21,337 nucleotides of DNA from Desulfomicrobium sp. (GTDB lineage: Bacteria; Desulfobacterota; Desulfovibrionia; Desulfovibrionales; Desulfomicrobiaceae), in NCBI GenBank assembly GCA_003542385.1, contig DPKT01000151.1, positions 1 through 21,337 of the forward strand, written 5' to 3'. The position numbers and the translations under genes were made by a program. Below the pieces are notes generated by a model that was given only the letters and a program-made list of their open reading frames with translations, did no database searches and was not told where the DNA came from. Below, one piece after another: positions 1 to 8,390 of the stretch; the stretch's first letter is position 1, and every line of letters starts with the position of its first letter.

Positions 1-281
1 ACGAGCTGCGCCCCGAGGGCCCTGGCGCGCTCGACCTCCTGGGCCATGAGGGCCGCGGGCACGTGCGTCAGCTCCACGCCGGGGACGATGGCGATGTCCA
101 TGTACACGGAATACTCCCGCGCCATGGCGGCCAGGCGCGGCACGATAAGGTCCATGTTCGACGCGTCGGCGTGGTCGGTGATGGCCACGGCGCGGTACCC
201 CGCCACCTTGGCGCGCCGCGCCAGTTCAGCCGGAACGAGGACCCCGTCGCTGAAGGTCGTGTGCGTGTGCAGGTCGATCAC
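1..281 (-). CDS. PHP-domain metal-dependent phosphoesterase, partial (3' end outside window)
   Basis: The N-terminal 93 residues of a PHP (polymerase and histidinol phosphatase) domain protein, continuing beyond the left edge. It begins VIDLHTHTTFSDG, giving the HxH metal-binding motif at residues 5 and 7. AITDHAD follows, with Asp36 and His37, and then PGVE with Glu70. These are the first metal ligands of the PHP fold, which hydrolyses phosphoesters with a bound metal cluster. I chose the GTG at 281 because the protein then starts right at the first beta strand of the domain. It lies 7 bases after the stop of the DUF151 gene, which suggests a shared transcript and translational coupling; no good ribosome binding site is visible. 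The substrate cannot be told from this part; histidinol phosphatase, RNase AM-like and uncharacterised PHP proteins all share these motifs. Confidence 0.8.
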   Translation of the reverse strand, partial: MIDLHTHTTFSDGVLVPAELARRAKVAGYRAVAITDHADASNMDLIVPRLAAMAREYSVYMDIAIVPGVELTHVPAALMAQEVERARALGAQL

Positions 282-288
282 GGTCGGG

Positions 289-783
289 TCACATCTTGTA
301 CTTGATGTCGTCGAGGCTGTATTTGGAGAGGATGTCCGTCCACTTCTCGCTGTCCTCGCCCTTGACCACCTCCTGGAACACGCCCTTCTGCAGGGTCTTG
401 TTCAGGGCGATGACCTCCTCGGACACCCGAATGGGCACCTCGGCCCGCAAGGCCAGGGCGATGGAGTCCGACGGGCGGCAGTCCACGCGCCTCTCGCCGC
501 CTTCGGAGCGCAGCACCAGTTCGGCGTAGTACGTGCCCTCGTGGATCGACACGATCTCGACGGCCTCCAGCCGGGCGGCCAGCTTCTCCAGGATGTTCAG
601 GATCAGGTCGTGGGTCATGGGCCGGGGCACGGGCACCTTGTTCAGGGCCATGGAAATGGACATGGCCTCCATGGCTCCGATCCAGATGGGGAAAATGATG
701 TCCTCCGACGTGTCCTTGAGAATGAGGATCGGCATCTGCGAATCCTCGTCCAGGGCCAATCCGAATACCGTCATTTCTACCAC
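289..783 (-). CDS. DUF151 / bifunctional nuclease (BFN) domain protein
   Basis: A 164-residue cytoplasmic protein of the DUF151 family, some plant and bacterial members of which have been described as bifunctional nucleases. The family core runs from residue 1 to about 130: an N-terminal beta strand, the PIWIG stretch at 32-36, a TYYAEL segment, and DCRPSDSIALALR, the most characteristic motif. There is no UvrB/C-type C-terminal motif as seen in some relatives. The start is GTG at 783, with GAGG six bases upstream; the ATG at 774 is in frame but too far from that site. The start overlaps the end of miaB by seven bases, indicating translational coupling in a miaB-DUF151-PHP operon. Biochemical role in bacteria is poorly established. 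Confidence 0.85.
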   Translation of the reverse strand: MVEMTVFGLALDEDSQMPILILKDTSEDIIFPIWIGAMEAMSISMALNKVPVPRPMTHDLILNILEKLAARLEAVEIVSIHEGTYYAELVLRSEGGERRVDCRPSDSIALALRAEVPIRVSEEVIALNKTLQKGVFQEVVKGEDSEKWTDILSKYSLDDIKYKM

Positions 784-2111
784 GGTTCACCTCGGGTCTC
801 CCCCGTGAGGGAGTGTTTCTTCGCGGCCAGGATGCGCACGCGAATCATTTTGCCCGTCAGCTCGGGCAAGGGCGAAGGAAAATTGACGATGCGCCCTCCG
901 CCGTCCCGGCCCCTCCAGAAAAGGGCCTCGCCGTTCTGCATCCTGCTCTTGCCCTCCACCAGGACGTCGACCTCGGCGCCCACGAGGGACTCGAGCTCCT
1001 CGGCGGTGATGCGGTTCTGCAGGTCCTGCAGCACGGACAGCCGGCGGGCCTTCTCTTCCTCGGGCACCTTGAAGTCCATCTTCTCGGCCCGCACCCCGGG
1101 CCGGTCGGAATACTTGAAGGAAAAACTCGACTCGTAGCGGACCTGGCGCATGAGTTCCAGGGTGTCCTCGAAATCCCGCTGCGTCTCGCCCGGAAACCCG
1201 ACGATGATGTCCGTGGTCAGGGCGATGTGCGGGCATGCCGCGCGCAGGTCCCGAACTATGTCCAGGTAGCGCTGCCGCGTGTACTTGCGGCCCATGGCTT
1301 TGAGGACGGCGTCGGAGCCGGACTGCACGGGCAGGTGCAGCTGGGGGCTCAGGTTCGGCAGTTCGCCGAAGGCCGCCACAACTTCGGGCGCGATGTCTTT
1401 TGGATGCGAGGTCGTGAACTTGAGCCGCACCAGGCCCGGAATGGCCGAGATGCGGCGCAGCAGCGAGGCGAAGGTGGTGCCGTCGCCGTGCTTGTCCTGG
1501 CCGTAGCTGTTCACGTTCTGCCCCAGCAGGGTCAGCTCCCGCGCCCCGCGCCGCACCAGGGACTCGCACTCGGCCACGATGGCGTCGGACGAACGCGACT
1601 TCTGGCGACCGCGGGTGAAGGGCACGATGCAGTAGGCGCAGAAATTGTCGCAGCCCTGCATGATGTTGACGAAAGCCTGGGCCCCGACCCTGCCCTCTTC
1701 GGGCTGTTCGCGCTCGGGGTAGTGGTCGAGGAAGTCCAGCAGGCTTACGCGCAGGGCCGGGTCCTCGACGAGTCGCTCCAGGGCCTGCGGCACCATGGCC
1801 GTGCCGTCGGTGCCGAAAACCAGGCGGACGAATGGGAAGCGGTTCCAGAACTCCTCGCCGATCTGCTGGGCCACGCAGCCGCCCACGCCCACGAAGACCG
1901 AGGGGTCGCGATCGGCGTAGCCCTTGAGGCGGCCAAGCAGGGAATAGACCTTCTGTTCGGGCTTCTCCCGCACGCTGCAGGTGGTGACCAGGAAGACCTG
2001 GGCGTCATCCTCCGCGGAGTCGGTCCATCCCCGTGAAACCAGGGCCTGGGACAGCCAGTCGGAGTCGGCCACGTTCATCTGGCACCCGAACGTCAAAATG
2101 TGAAACCTCAC
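777..2111 (-). CDS. miaB: tRNA-2-methylthio-N6-dimethylallyladenosine synthase MiaB
   Basis: A radical-SAM methylthiotransferase that adds a methylthio group to isopentenyl-adenosine at position 37 of tRNAs reading UNN codons. At 444 residues it has the full family length. The N-terminal UPF0004 domain carries the three cysteines of the auxiliary [4Fe-4S] cluster (Cys10 in FGCQMN, Cys45 in TTCSVREKP, Cys79 in GVGGCVAQ). The radical-SAM motif is CDNFCAYC (Cys154, 158, 161). A TRAM RNA-binding domain occupies about residues 375-440. MiaB rather than MtaB/RimO is supported by the FGCQMN start and the NIMQGCDNFCAYC context. Start is GTG at 2111 with GAGG just upstream. The stop overlaps the DUF151 gene. 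Confidence 0.95.
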   Translation of the reverse strand: MRFHILTFGCQMNVADSDWLSQALVSRGWTDSAEDDAQVFLVTTCSVREKPEQKVYSLLGRLKGYADRDPSVFVGVGGCVAQQIGEEFWNRFPFVRLVFGTDGTAMVPQALERLVEDPALRVSLLDFLDHYPEREQPEEGRVGAQAFVNIMQGCDNFCAYCIVPFTRGRQKSRSSDAIVAECESLVRRGARELTLLGQNVNSYGQDKHGDGTTFASLLRRISAIPGLVRLKFTTSHPKDIAPEVVAAFGELPNLSPQLHLPVQSGSDAVLKAMGRKYTRQRYLDIVRDLRAACPHIALTTDIIVGFPGETQRDFEDTLELMRQVRYESSFSFKYSDRPGVRAEKMDFKVPEEEKARRLSVLQDLQNRITAEELESLVGAEVDVLVEGKSRMQNGEALFWRGRDGGGRIVNFPSPLPELTGKMIRVRILAAKKHSLTGETRGEPW

Positions 2112-2173
2112 GAAACCTCTTCTCCTCTTCGGATCATGCGTTGCGCATTGCTATGAACGATTTTTTTGCCCAG

Positions 2174-2515
2174 TCAACTCATTTCATGGGCTCCGCCGGT
2201 CGACTGCGTCTGCTCGGCTATCCAGCGCAGGAAAGGCCCGTGACCGCGATCGAGGTTCAGGGCCACGATACACGGAACTTCATAAGGATGCATCCCGAGA
2301 ACGCAAGCCTCCAGGCTCTCGTACAGGTCCGACCTTGTCTTGGCCAGAAACGCCGTCTCGGCCTCGGACTGCACGGACCCGTCCCACCAGTACATGGACT
2401 CGATGGCCGGCAGGATGTTGACGCAGGCCGCCAGACGACGGTCCACCAGGGCGCGGCCGATGCGGCGCGCCGTTTCCGCGTCAGGGGCCGTCATGTAAAC
2501 CAGGATTTCGCTCAT
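2174..2515 (-). CDS. cutA: CutA1 divalent-cation tolerance family protein
   Basis: A 113-residue small cytoplasmic trimer-forming protein of the CutA1 family, historically linked to copper/divalent-cation tolerance, with actual function still debated. Family hallmarks are all present: an N-terminal strand ending in TAPD, LAACVNILPAIESMYWWDG (residues 28-46), the AETAFLAKT strand, and HPYEVPCIV at 76-84. A GGAGG ribosome binding site lies six bases before the ATG. It sits 62 bases upstream of miaB on the same strand, so it may be the first gene of the cutA-miaB-DUF151-PHP group. It is divergent from nth, with only 90 bases between them that must hold both promoters. Confidence 0.92.
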   Translation of the reverse strand: MSEILVYMTAPDAETARRIGRALVDRRLAACVNILPAIESMYWWDGSVQSEAETAFLAKTRSDLYESLEACVLGMHPYEVPCIVALNLDRGHGPFLRWIAEQTQSTGGAHEMS

Positions 2516-2605
2516 CTCGCGCCTCCGTGCAAAATACTTGAGGTTGCGGAAAAAAACTGTCAGGCACGTTCACTCGGGGTCCGACACCCGCACGAGGTAT
2601 CCGCC

Positions 2606-3276
2606 ATGACGAAACCGAACATCCCCGCCAGGGCCGAGGCCGTACGGGAACGGCTGGCCCGCCGCTACCCGGTCCCCAGGACCGAACTGCACTGGTCGTC
2701 GCCGTGGGAACTGCTGGCCGCCACGGTGCTTTCCGCCCAGTGCACCGACGCGCGGGTCAACCAGGTCACTCCGCATCTCTTTGCCACGTGGCCGGACGTG
2801 GAGCAAATGGCAAATGCCGATGTGGGGGAAATCGAGGTCGTCATCCGTTCGACGGGCTTCTTCCGCAACAAGGCCAAGAACCTGCGCGCCGCCGCGGCCA
2901 GGATCGTCGACGCCTACGGCGGCCAGGTCCCCCGGACCATGGAGGACATGCTGACCCTGCCCGGCGTGGCGCGCAAGACGGCCAACGTCGTCCTGTCCAA
3001 CGCCTTCGGCGTCCAGGCCGGCATCGCCGTGGACACCCACGTCAAACGCATCTCCTTCCGCCTGGGCCTGACCCGCGAGACCGTGCCGGACAGGATCGAG
3101 CGCGACCTGATGAAGCTTTTCCCCCAGGACGACTGGGGCGCCGTGAACCACTACCTGGTCCTCTTCGGCCGGGAGGTCTGCACGGCCCGCAAGCCGGCCT
3201 GCGCGGAATGCGAACTCGAGGACCTGTGCCCCAAGGCGGGCCTGGCCACCAAAACCGCAACGAAACGAAAACCGAA

Positions 3277-3280
<4 letters not shown>
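2606..3280 (+). CDS. nth: Endonuclease III (DNA glycosylase/AP lyase)
   Basis: Base-excision repair enzyme that removes oxidised pyrimidines and cleaves at abasic sites. The 224-residue protein has the full HhH-GPD fold: LPGVARKTANVV (catalytic Lys124) and GIAVDTHVKRIS (catalytic Asp143). The C-terminal [4Fe-4S] loop has the pattern C-x6-C-x2-C-x5-C (Cys192, 199, 202, 208), followed by a short Lys-rich tail. I chose the ATG at 2606 because a GAGG site lies about eight bases upstream and because a reading-frame extension further upstream would run antisense through cutA. The last bases overlap the start of tgt (ATGA), so the two genes are probably translationally coupled. Confidence 0.96.
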
Positions 3281-4389
<1,109 letters not shown>

Positions 4390-4399
4390 GGAGGCGCGC

Positions 4400-4981
4400 A
4401 TGCTCAAGGACATCGTCACCGCCAGCCGCAGCTACCGCCGTTTCGACAACGGCGTCGCCATCCCCATGCGGACCCTCGAAGAACTGGTCGAACTGGCCAG
4501 GCTCTGCCCCTCCGCCGCCAACAGGCAGCCCCTGCGCTTCATCCTGTGCACGGCTCCGGCCGACAACGAGGCCGTCTTCGGCTGCCTGAAATGGGCGGCC
4601 TACCTCAAGGACTGGGACGGCCCCGCACCGTCCGAGCGACCGACCGCCTACATCATCGTGGTCAACACGGCCAAGGACTGGGACATGGCCAGGATCGACC
4701 TGGGCATCATGGCCCAGACCATGCTGCTTGGAGCGGTGGAAAATGGCTTAGGAGGATGCATGCTCGGGGCCATCGACCGCGACCGGCTGCGCGCGCACCT
4801 CGGGCTGGCGCCGGAACTGGAGATCAGCCTGGTCCTGGCGCTGGGCAAGCCCGTGGAGGACGTGCAGGTCGTGGATGTGCCCGCGGACGGCTCCATCAGA
4901 TACTGGCGGGACGAAACCGGAAGGCACTACGTACCCAAGCGCCCCGTGGTGGAGCTCATCCTGGAGAAACGGGAAGGATAG
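4400..4981 (+). CDS. Nitroreductase-family FMN oxidoreductase
   Basis: A 193-residue single-domain protein of the FMN-dependent nitroreductase superfamily. The N-terminal TASRSYRRFDN places the two arginines that contact the FMN phosphate, PSAANRQPLRF (37-47) is the flavin loop, and the ENGLGGCMLGAIDRD segment (about 114-128) is the typical glycine-rich region near the dimer interface. A strong TGAGGAGG site lies just before the ATG, within ten bases of the tgt stop. The physiological substrate cannot be told; members reduce nitroaromatics, quinones or flavins or act in cofactor metabolism. It is the last gene before the convergent rrf2 end of the hmc cluster. Confidence 0.88.
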   Translation: MLKDIVTASRSYRRFDNGVAIPMRTLEELVELARLCPSAANRQPLRFILCTAPADNEAVFGCLKWAAYLKDWDGPAPSERPTAYIIVVNTAKDWDMARIDLGIMAQTMLLGAVENGLGGCMLGAIDRDRLRAHLGLAPELEISLVLALGKPVEDVQVVDVPADGSIRYWRDETGRHYVPKRPVVELILEKREG

Positions 4982-5004
4982 CGGGGGGCCGCTCCCCGGA
5001 GGAA

Positions 5005-5027
5005 GCGGCTGTGACGGAGGCAGCCGC
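5005..5027. terminator. Inverted repeat between convergent genes, possible terminator
   Basis: Perfect seven-base arms GCGGCTG and CAGCCGC enclose a nine-base loop in the 57-base gap between the convergent nitroreductase and rrf2 genes. The position fits a two-way terminator, but neither side has a real T run, so the call is weak. Confidence 0.35.
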
Positions 5028-5038
5028 CCGGCAGGCCG

Positions 5039-5455
5039 TCAGCCCTTGCGGCTGATCAGCTCGCCGAGCCGGTAGGAGTCGAGGGTGTTCATGAGCACAT
5101 TGCTGGCCTCGATCCAGACGAACTGGGTAACGCACTCCCCGGCCAGGGAACATTCGCCGCAGATGGGCGTACCTTCGGCGCACTGGGTCAGGGCGACCTT
5201 TTCCTCCAGGGCGCGCACCACGTCGCCGACGGTGATGTCGGCGGCGGACTTGGCCAGCTTGTGCCCGCCGAAGGGCCCGCGCTTGCTCGTGATGAGCCCG
5301 CTGCGCCGCAGGCCCGAGATCAGTTTCTCGATATATTTCTGCGAAATGTTCTGCCGCCTGGCGATATCCGTCGTATTGACCCACCCCTTGTCCTGGTTGA
5401 GGGCGATGTCCAGCAGAAGTCTGGTCCCGTAGCGGCTCCGCGTGGTCAAACGCAT
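5039..5455 (-). CDS. rrf2: Rrf2-family iron-sulfur transcriptional regulator of the hmc cluster
   Basis: A 138-residue DNA-binding regulator, the family's namesake position: Rrf2 was first named in the D. vulgaris hmc operon, where removing rrf1/rrf2 increases hmc expression. The winged helix spans about residues 1-75, with MRLTTRSRYGTRLLLDIA, the recognition region ISQKYIEKLISGLRRSGL, and a wing at SKRGPFGGHKLA. Four cysteines follow in a C-x6-C-x2-C-x5-C pattern (Cys92, 99, 102, 108), close to the [Fe-S] ligand region of IscR and NsrR, so redox or iron-sulfur sensing is likely. A GGAGGA site precedes the ATG. It is the last gene of the long minus-strand hmc transcript, 30 bases after the histidine kinase gene. 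That it regulates the leader at 14526-14900 is inferred, not shown. Confidence 0.9.
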   Translation of the reverse strand: MRLTTRSRYGTRLLLDIALNQDKGWVNTTDIARRQNISQKYIEKLISGLRRSGLITSKRGPFGGHKLAKSAADITVGDVVRALEEKVALTQCAEGTPICGECSLAGECVTQFVWIEASNVLMNTLDSYRLGELISRKG

Positions 5456-5485
5456 GCGTTCCTCCGAATATTCATTTCCATGCCT

Positions 5486-7003
5486 CTAGGACACCGCTTT
5501 GGGCTGGCCATTGTCGCCGTTTGAGGCGGGCGGGTCTTTCTTTACATATTTCCGCGGCAGTTCGACGCGAAACTCCGTCCCCTCGCCGACGGTGGAATCG
5601 ACAAATATCTGCCCCCCATGCTGATGCACCACATCGTTGGCGATATACAGCCCGAGCCCTGTTCCCTTACTGCCTTTCGAGGAGAAAAAGAGGGAAAACA
5701 TCTTCTCCTGGGTGGCCCTGTCGATGCCCGGTCCGTTGTCGCGGATGATGAAGGAGACCTTGTTCTTGTCCCCCTCGACAACGAAGGTCACCACGTGGCG
5801 TTCCTTGGACTCGTCTTCGATGCATGCGTCCACGGCGTTTTCCAGAATGTTGACCAGACCGGCGGAGATGACCTCGGGGTCGATCTCGAACCGGCCCAGA
5901 TTGCCGTGAAATTCCTTCTGGAAACGGATGTCGTGCTTGGTGGCCTTGGGCTCCACGAAATTGGCCACGCCGTCCCCGAACGTCTGCACGTCCAGGGTCT
6001 GGATGTTCAGATCGCGGTCTTTGGAGTAATAGAGCATCTCCAGGACGGAATTGCGGATGCGCGAAATCATCAGCTTGACCCGCTCCGCGCCGTTGGCGAT
6101 CAGCTCCATGTCATTGTTCTGGATGCCTTTCTCGAGCCGGTACAGACCGCCGTCAAGGGCCGTCAGCATGCCGCGCACGCCATGGGAGATGGAACCGATG
6201 AACAGCCCCAGGGAGGTCAGGCGGTCCTGCAGCTCGCGAATCTGGGTGATGTCCGTGGCCAGCTCCATGACCTCGTTGATTTCCCCGTGGTCGTTTTTCA
6301 GCGGGGCCGTCAGGGTCAGCACGATTTTCTGCTGCCCGGCGCGCGTGGTGACCACCTCCTCGGTCTGATGGACCATCCCGTCGCGGAACGTCTCCTCCAC
6401 CGGGCATTGGGGGCACGGGTGCGTGCGGTGCTTGTAGATCTCGTAGCAGCGCTCGCCGAGACAGGACCCGAAATCGAGCTTGAACTGCCTGTTGGCCCGC
6501 ACGATGCGGCGGTCCCTGTTCTGGACGGAAATGTAGCAGGGCACCTCGTCGAAGAGCTGTCGGCAGAGCTGATGGCTTGATTCGAGGATCTTGCTCTTCT
6601 CGATCAGCAGATCCCTTTCCTTCCGGATTTCGATGAAGGTCAGGGCCCGGTCGAGGGCGATGCGCAGCGCGCGCTCCGAAACGGGCTTGAACAGAAAGTC
6701 CGACGCCCCTTCCTCAAGAAAATCGAGCCCCATCTGATACTCGTCTTCCGGAACCAGCACAATGACGCGCACCTCCGGGAAGCTCTTGAGAATCTTGCGC
6801 AGGACACCCTGTCCCAGCCTGCAATCGCAGATTCCGAGCACGGCCAGGCGAGGCCGGACCACGCTTACGGTGACGAGGGCGTCATCGTAGTCGCAGTTTG
6901 ACGGCTGATATCCGTATTCGTGGAGAATATGCGCCAGAACCCTGCCGTGCTCGGGGTCCTGGGTGATGATCACGATGGATTCGGAAATGACGATGTTGTG
7001 CAT
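5486..7003 (-). CDS. Histidine kinase with degenerate N-terminal receiver and Cys-rich PAS domain
   Basis: A 505-residue soluble sensor kinase with no membrane segments. Residues 8-125 resemble a receiver domain but the acidic pair is T14-Q15, and the phosphoacceptor position (LAVLGICD) is Gly57, while Lys106 in FLFKPVS is kept; it should not be phosphorylated. A PAS domain follows at about 148-260, with cysteines at 156, 181, 186, 197 and 200, the last two in PCPQCP. The kinase core has the H-box ISHGVRG (His274), the N-box NILENAVDA (Asn389), RDNGPGID and GTGLGLYI. The ATG at 7003 was chosen because an upstream TTG at 7042 would begin inside the hairpin at 7014-7050. No good ribosome binding site is seen. 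Lying between the response regulator and rrf2 genes, it is the natural partner for that regulator. Confidence 0.88.
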   Translation of the reverse strand: MHNIVISESIVIITQDPEHGRVLAHILHEYGYQPSNCDYDDALVTVSVVRPRLAVLGICDCRLGQGVLRKILKSFPEVRVIVLVPEDEYQMGLDFLEEGASDFLFKPVSERALRIALDRALTFIEIRKERDLLIEKSKILESSHQLCRQLFDEVPCYISVQNRDRRIVRANRQFKLDFGSCLGERCYEIYKHRTHPCPQCPVEETFRDGMVHQTEEVVTTRAGQQKIVLTLTAPLKNDHGEINEVMELATDITQIRELQDRLTSLGLFIGSISHGVRGMLTALDGGLYRLEKGIQNNDMELIANGAERVKLMISRIRNSVLEMLYYSKDRDLNIQTLDVQTFGDGVANFVEPKATKHDIRFQKEFHGNLGRFEIDPEVISAGLVNILENAVDACIEDESKERHVVTFVVEGDKNKVSFIIRDNGPGIDRATQEKMFSLFFSSKGSKGTGLGLYIANDVVHQHGGQIFVDSTVGEGTEFRVELPRKYVKKDPPASNGDNGQPKAVS

Positions 7004-7013
7004 GGCGCAAAGA

Positions 7014-7050
7014 AGGCGTCCTTGCCCGTGTCGAGAGGACAAGGACGCCT
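7014..7050 (-). terminator. Hairpin between response regulator and kinase genes (attenuator-like)
   Basis: Perfect 11-base arms (AGGCGTCCTTG and CAAGGACGCCT) enclose a 15-base loop. On the minus strand the 3' arm is followed by TCTTTG, a weak T-rich tail. It sits in the 64-base gap after the response regulator stop and before the kinase ATG. It could cause partial termination or protect the upstream mRNA end; function is inferred. Confidence 0.5.
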
Positions 7051-7067
7051 GCGAGTTGAGTTTGGCG

Positions 7068-7421
7068 TTACCCGATGTTTTCCTTGATCACCTTCAGCAA
7101 CTCCTCCCGGTCGAAGGGCTTGGTGAAGGAGGCGACCGCCTTCTGGATGGCGTACTTGTTGCCGGCCAATCCGCTGATGACGATGACCGGAATGTTCTTG
7201 TACTCGTCCTCCTGGCTCAGTTCGCGGTAAAAGCGCGGACCCCATTCCTTGGGCATTTCCAGGTCCAGAGTGATCAGATTGGGCTTCTCCTGCTTGACCA
7301 CGGCCAAGGCATCAGCGCCGTCGGTGGCCTTACAGGTCGAGTAGCCGGCGTCCTGGAAGATATCTTCCAAGTAGGTAACAATATTGGGATCGTCGTCAAT
7401 GATCAGGATTTTCTTGGCCAT
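7068..7421 (-). CDS. rrf1: Single-domain response regulator (Rrf1-like)
   Basis: A 117-residue stand-alone receiver with no output domain. The acidic pair is Asp10/Asp11 in LIIDDDPN, the phosphoacceptor is Asp53 in ITLDLEMP, the switch Ser is in VIVISG (Ser83), and the conserved Lys is Lys101 in FTKPFD; all active-site residues are present. With no DNA-binding domain it must act by protein contacts. Its place between the hmc structural genes and rrf2 matches rrf1 of D. vulgaris, hence the symbol. Two adjacent ATG codons occur at 7424 and 7421; the second has better spacing from the GGGGG site. The gene is 26 bases after the usp stop. The kinase encoded next is the likely phosphodonor, by context only. 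Confidence 0.85.
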   Translation of the reverse strand: MAKKILIIDDDPNIVTYLEDIFQDAGYSTCKATDGADALAVVKQEKPNLITLDLEMPKEWGPRFYRELSQEDEYKNIPVIVISGLAGNKYAIQKAVASFTKPFDREELLKVIKENIG

Positions 7422-7447
7422 CATACACCCCCAACAATGATAAAGTG

Positions 7448-8368
7448 TTACACGTTTTGAATCTTGTCCGGACGGTTGACCGACGCGACAGGGCACGTTG
7501 CGCGCAGCAGCACCTGCTCCAGGGTGTGGCCGAACGCCGATTCCTCATCCCCCACATCCTTGGAGTGGTGGGCCATGATGATCAGGTCGGCCTGCTTCTC
7601 ACGCGCATACTTGACGATTTCGACATACGGGATGCCTTCCCAGATGTCAGCCGACACGTTCTTGAAGTCCCCGGTCTGAATCAGGTACTTCCGGCGCATC
7701 CGGTCCCGGGCCTCGATCATCTGGTCATCGAGCTGCTTCTGGGAGATCAGGCTGTGCGTGGAGCCGATGTCGATGGCGTGGAAGATGTGCAGCTTGGCGT
7801 CCAGTTCCTTGGCAGTCTTCAGGGCGAACTTGAAGGCGTGCTCCGAAGCCTTGGAGAAATCGGCGCCGAAGACGATGTTGGTGAAGCCGCCCCAGAAGGA
7901 GGCCACAGGGCGGTTGACCACCAGGACCGGAGCCTTGGAGGCCTTGGCCACGCGCTGCAGAGTGGAGCCGGCGAAATGGCGCTGGTAAGCGTCGGCGTCG
8001 GCCTCGCAGCCCGTGGTGCTGGCGCCCATGACGATGAGGTCCACGTCCTCCTGCCGGGCCTTGCGCAGCACCTCGCGGTGCGGGATGCCGACGGCCGTGT
8101 CGATCTCGCAGTCCACGCCGCTCTTCATCTGTCGATCATAGGTATTCTTGAGCTCGTCCTTGACCCACAATGCGTAGTCCGCGTCCAGTTCGACCTTCTC
8201 GCCCGTGCGCACATCGACCACCACCTGGCTGAACCCGCGGCTGGGAACGCCCAGAACATGGTAGACGAAGAGCTTGGCATTGTAGCGTGCGGCCAGATCG
8301 AAGGCGACGCGCGCCGCGGCATCGCAGCAGGGAGAGCCGGAGGTGGCGAACAGAATCTTTGTAAACAT
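7448..8368 (-). CDS. Tandem universal stress protein (two UspA domains)
   Basis: A 306-residue cytoplasmic protein with two UspA domains, roughly residues 1-152 and 160-306. Each opens with a beta strand of the family type (MFTKILFATSGSP; FTNIVFGADFSKA), and each has the DLIVMGASTTG or DLIIMAHHSKD strand-loop and a closing PVLVVNR or PVASVNR strand. The G-x2-G-x9-G(S/T) ATP-binding pattern is not clean in either half, so nucleotide binding is uncertain. A GGGAG site precedes the ATG. It lies between hmcF and the rrf1-like gene on the same strand, 65 bases after hmcF with a strong hairpin in the gap. A role in signalling energy or stress state to the complex is inference. Confidence 0.88.
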   Translation of the reverse strand: MFTKILFATSGSPCCDAAARVAFDLAARYNAKLFVYHVLGVPSRGFSQVVVDVRTGEKVELDADYALWVKDELKNTYDRQMKSGVDCEIDTAVGIPHREVLRKARQEDVDLIVMGASTTGCEADADAYQRHFAGSTLQRVAKASKAPVLVVNRPVASFWGGFTNIVFGADFSKASEHAFKFALKTAKELDAKLHIFHAIDIGSTHSLISQKQLDDQMIEARDRMRRKYLIQTGDFKNVSADIWEGIPYVEIVKYAREKQADLIIMAHHSKDVGDEESAFGHTLEQVLLRATCPVASVNRPDKIQNV

Positions 8369-8390
8369 GTGTCAACTCCCGTTCTGTTTG

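Noticed and set aside
2145..2167. ATGCG-TTG-CGCAT hairpin followed by seven T on the plus strand, terminator-like, between miaB and cutA
   Set aside because: The stem is only five bases, and no plus-strand gene ends there; the T run is separated from the stem and reads A on the minus strand, where the transcription is.
2033..2605. Upstream extension of the nth reading frame
   Set aside because: It runs antisense to cutA and miaB, and the family start with a GAGG site is at 2606.
6964..7042. Longer kinase start at a TTG (7042)
   Set aside because: It would begin within the arm of the 11-base hairpin and add 13 residues with no family similarity; the ATG at 7003 is at the start of the receiver-like domain.
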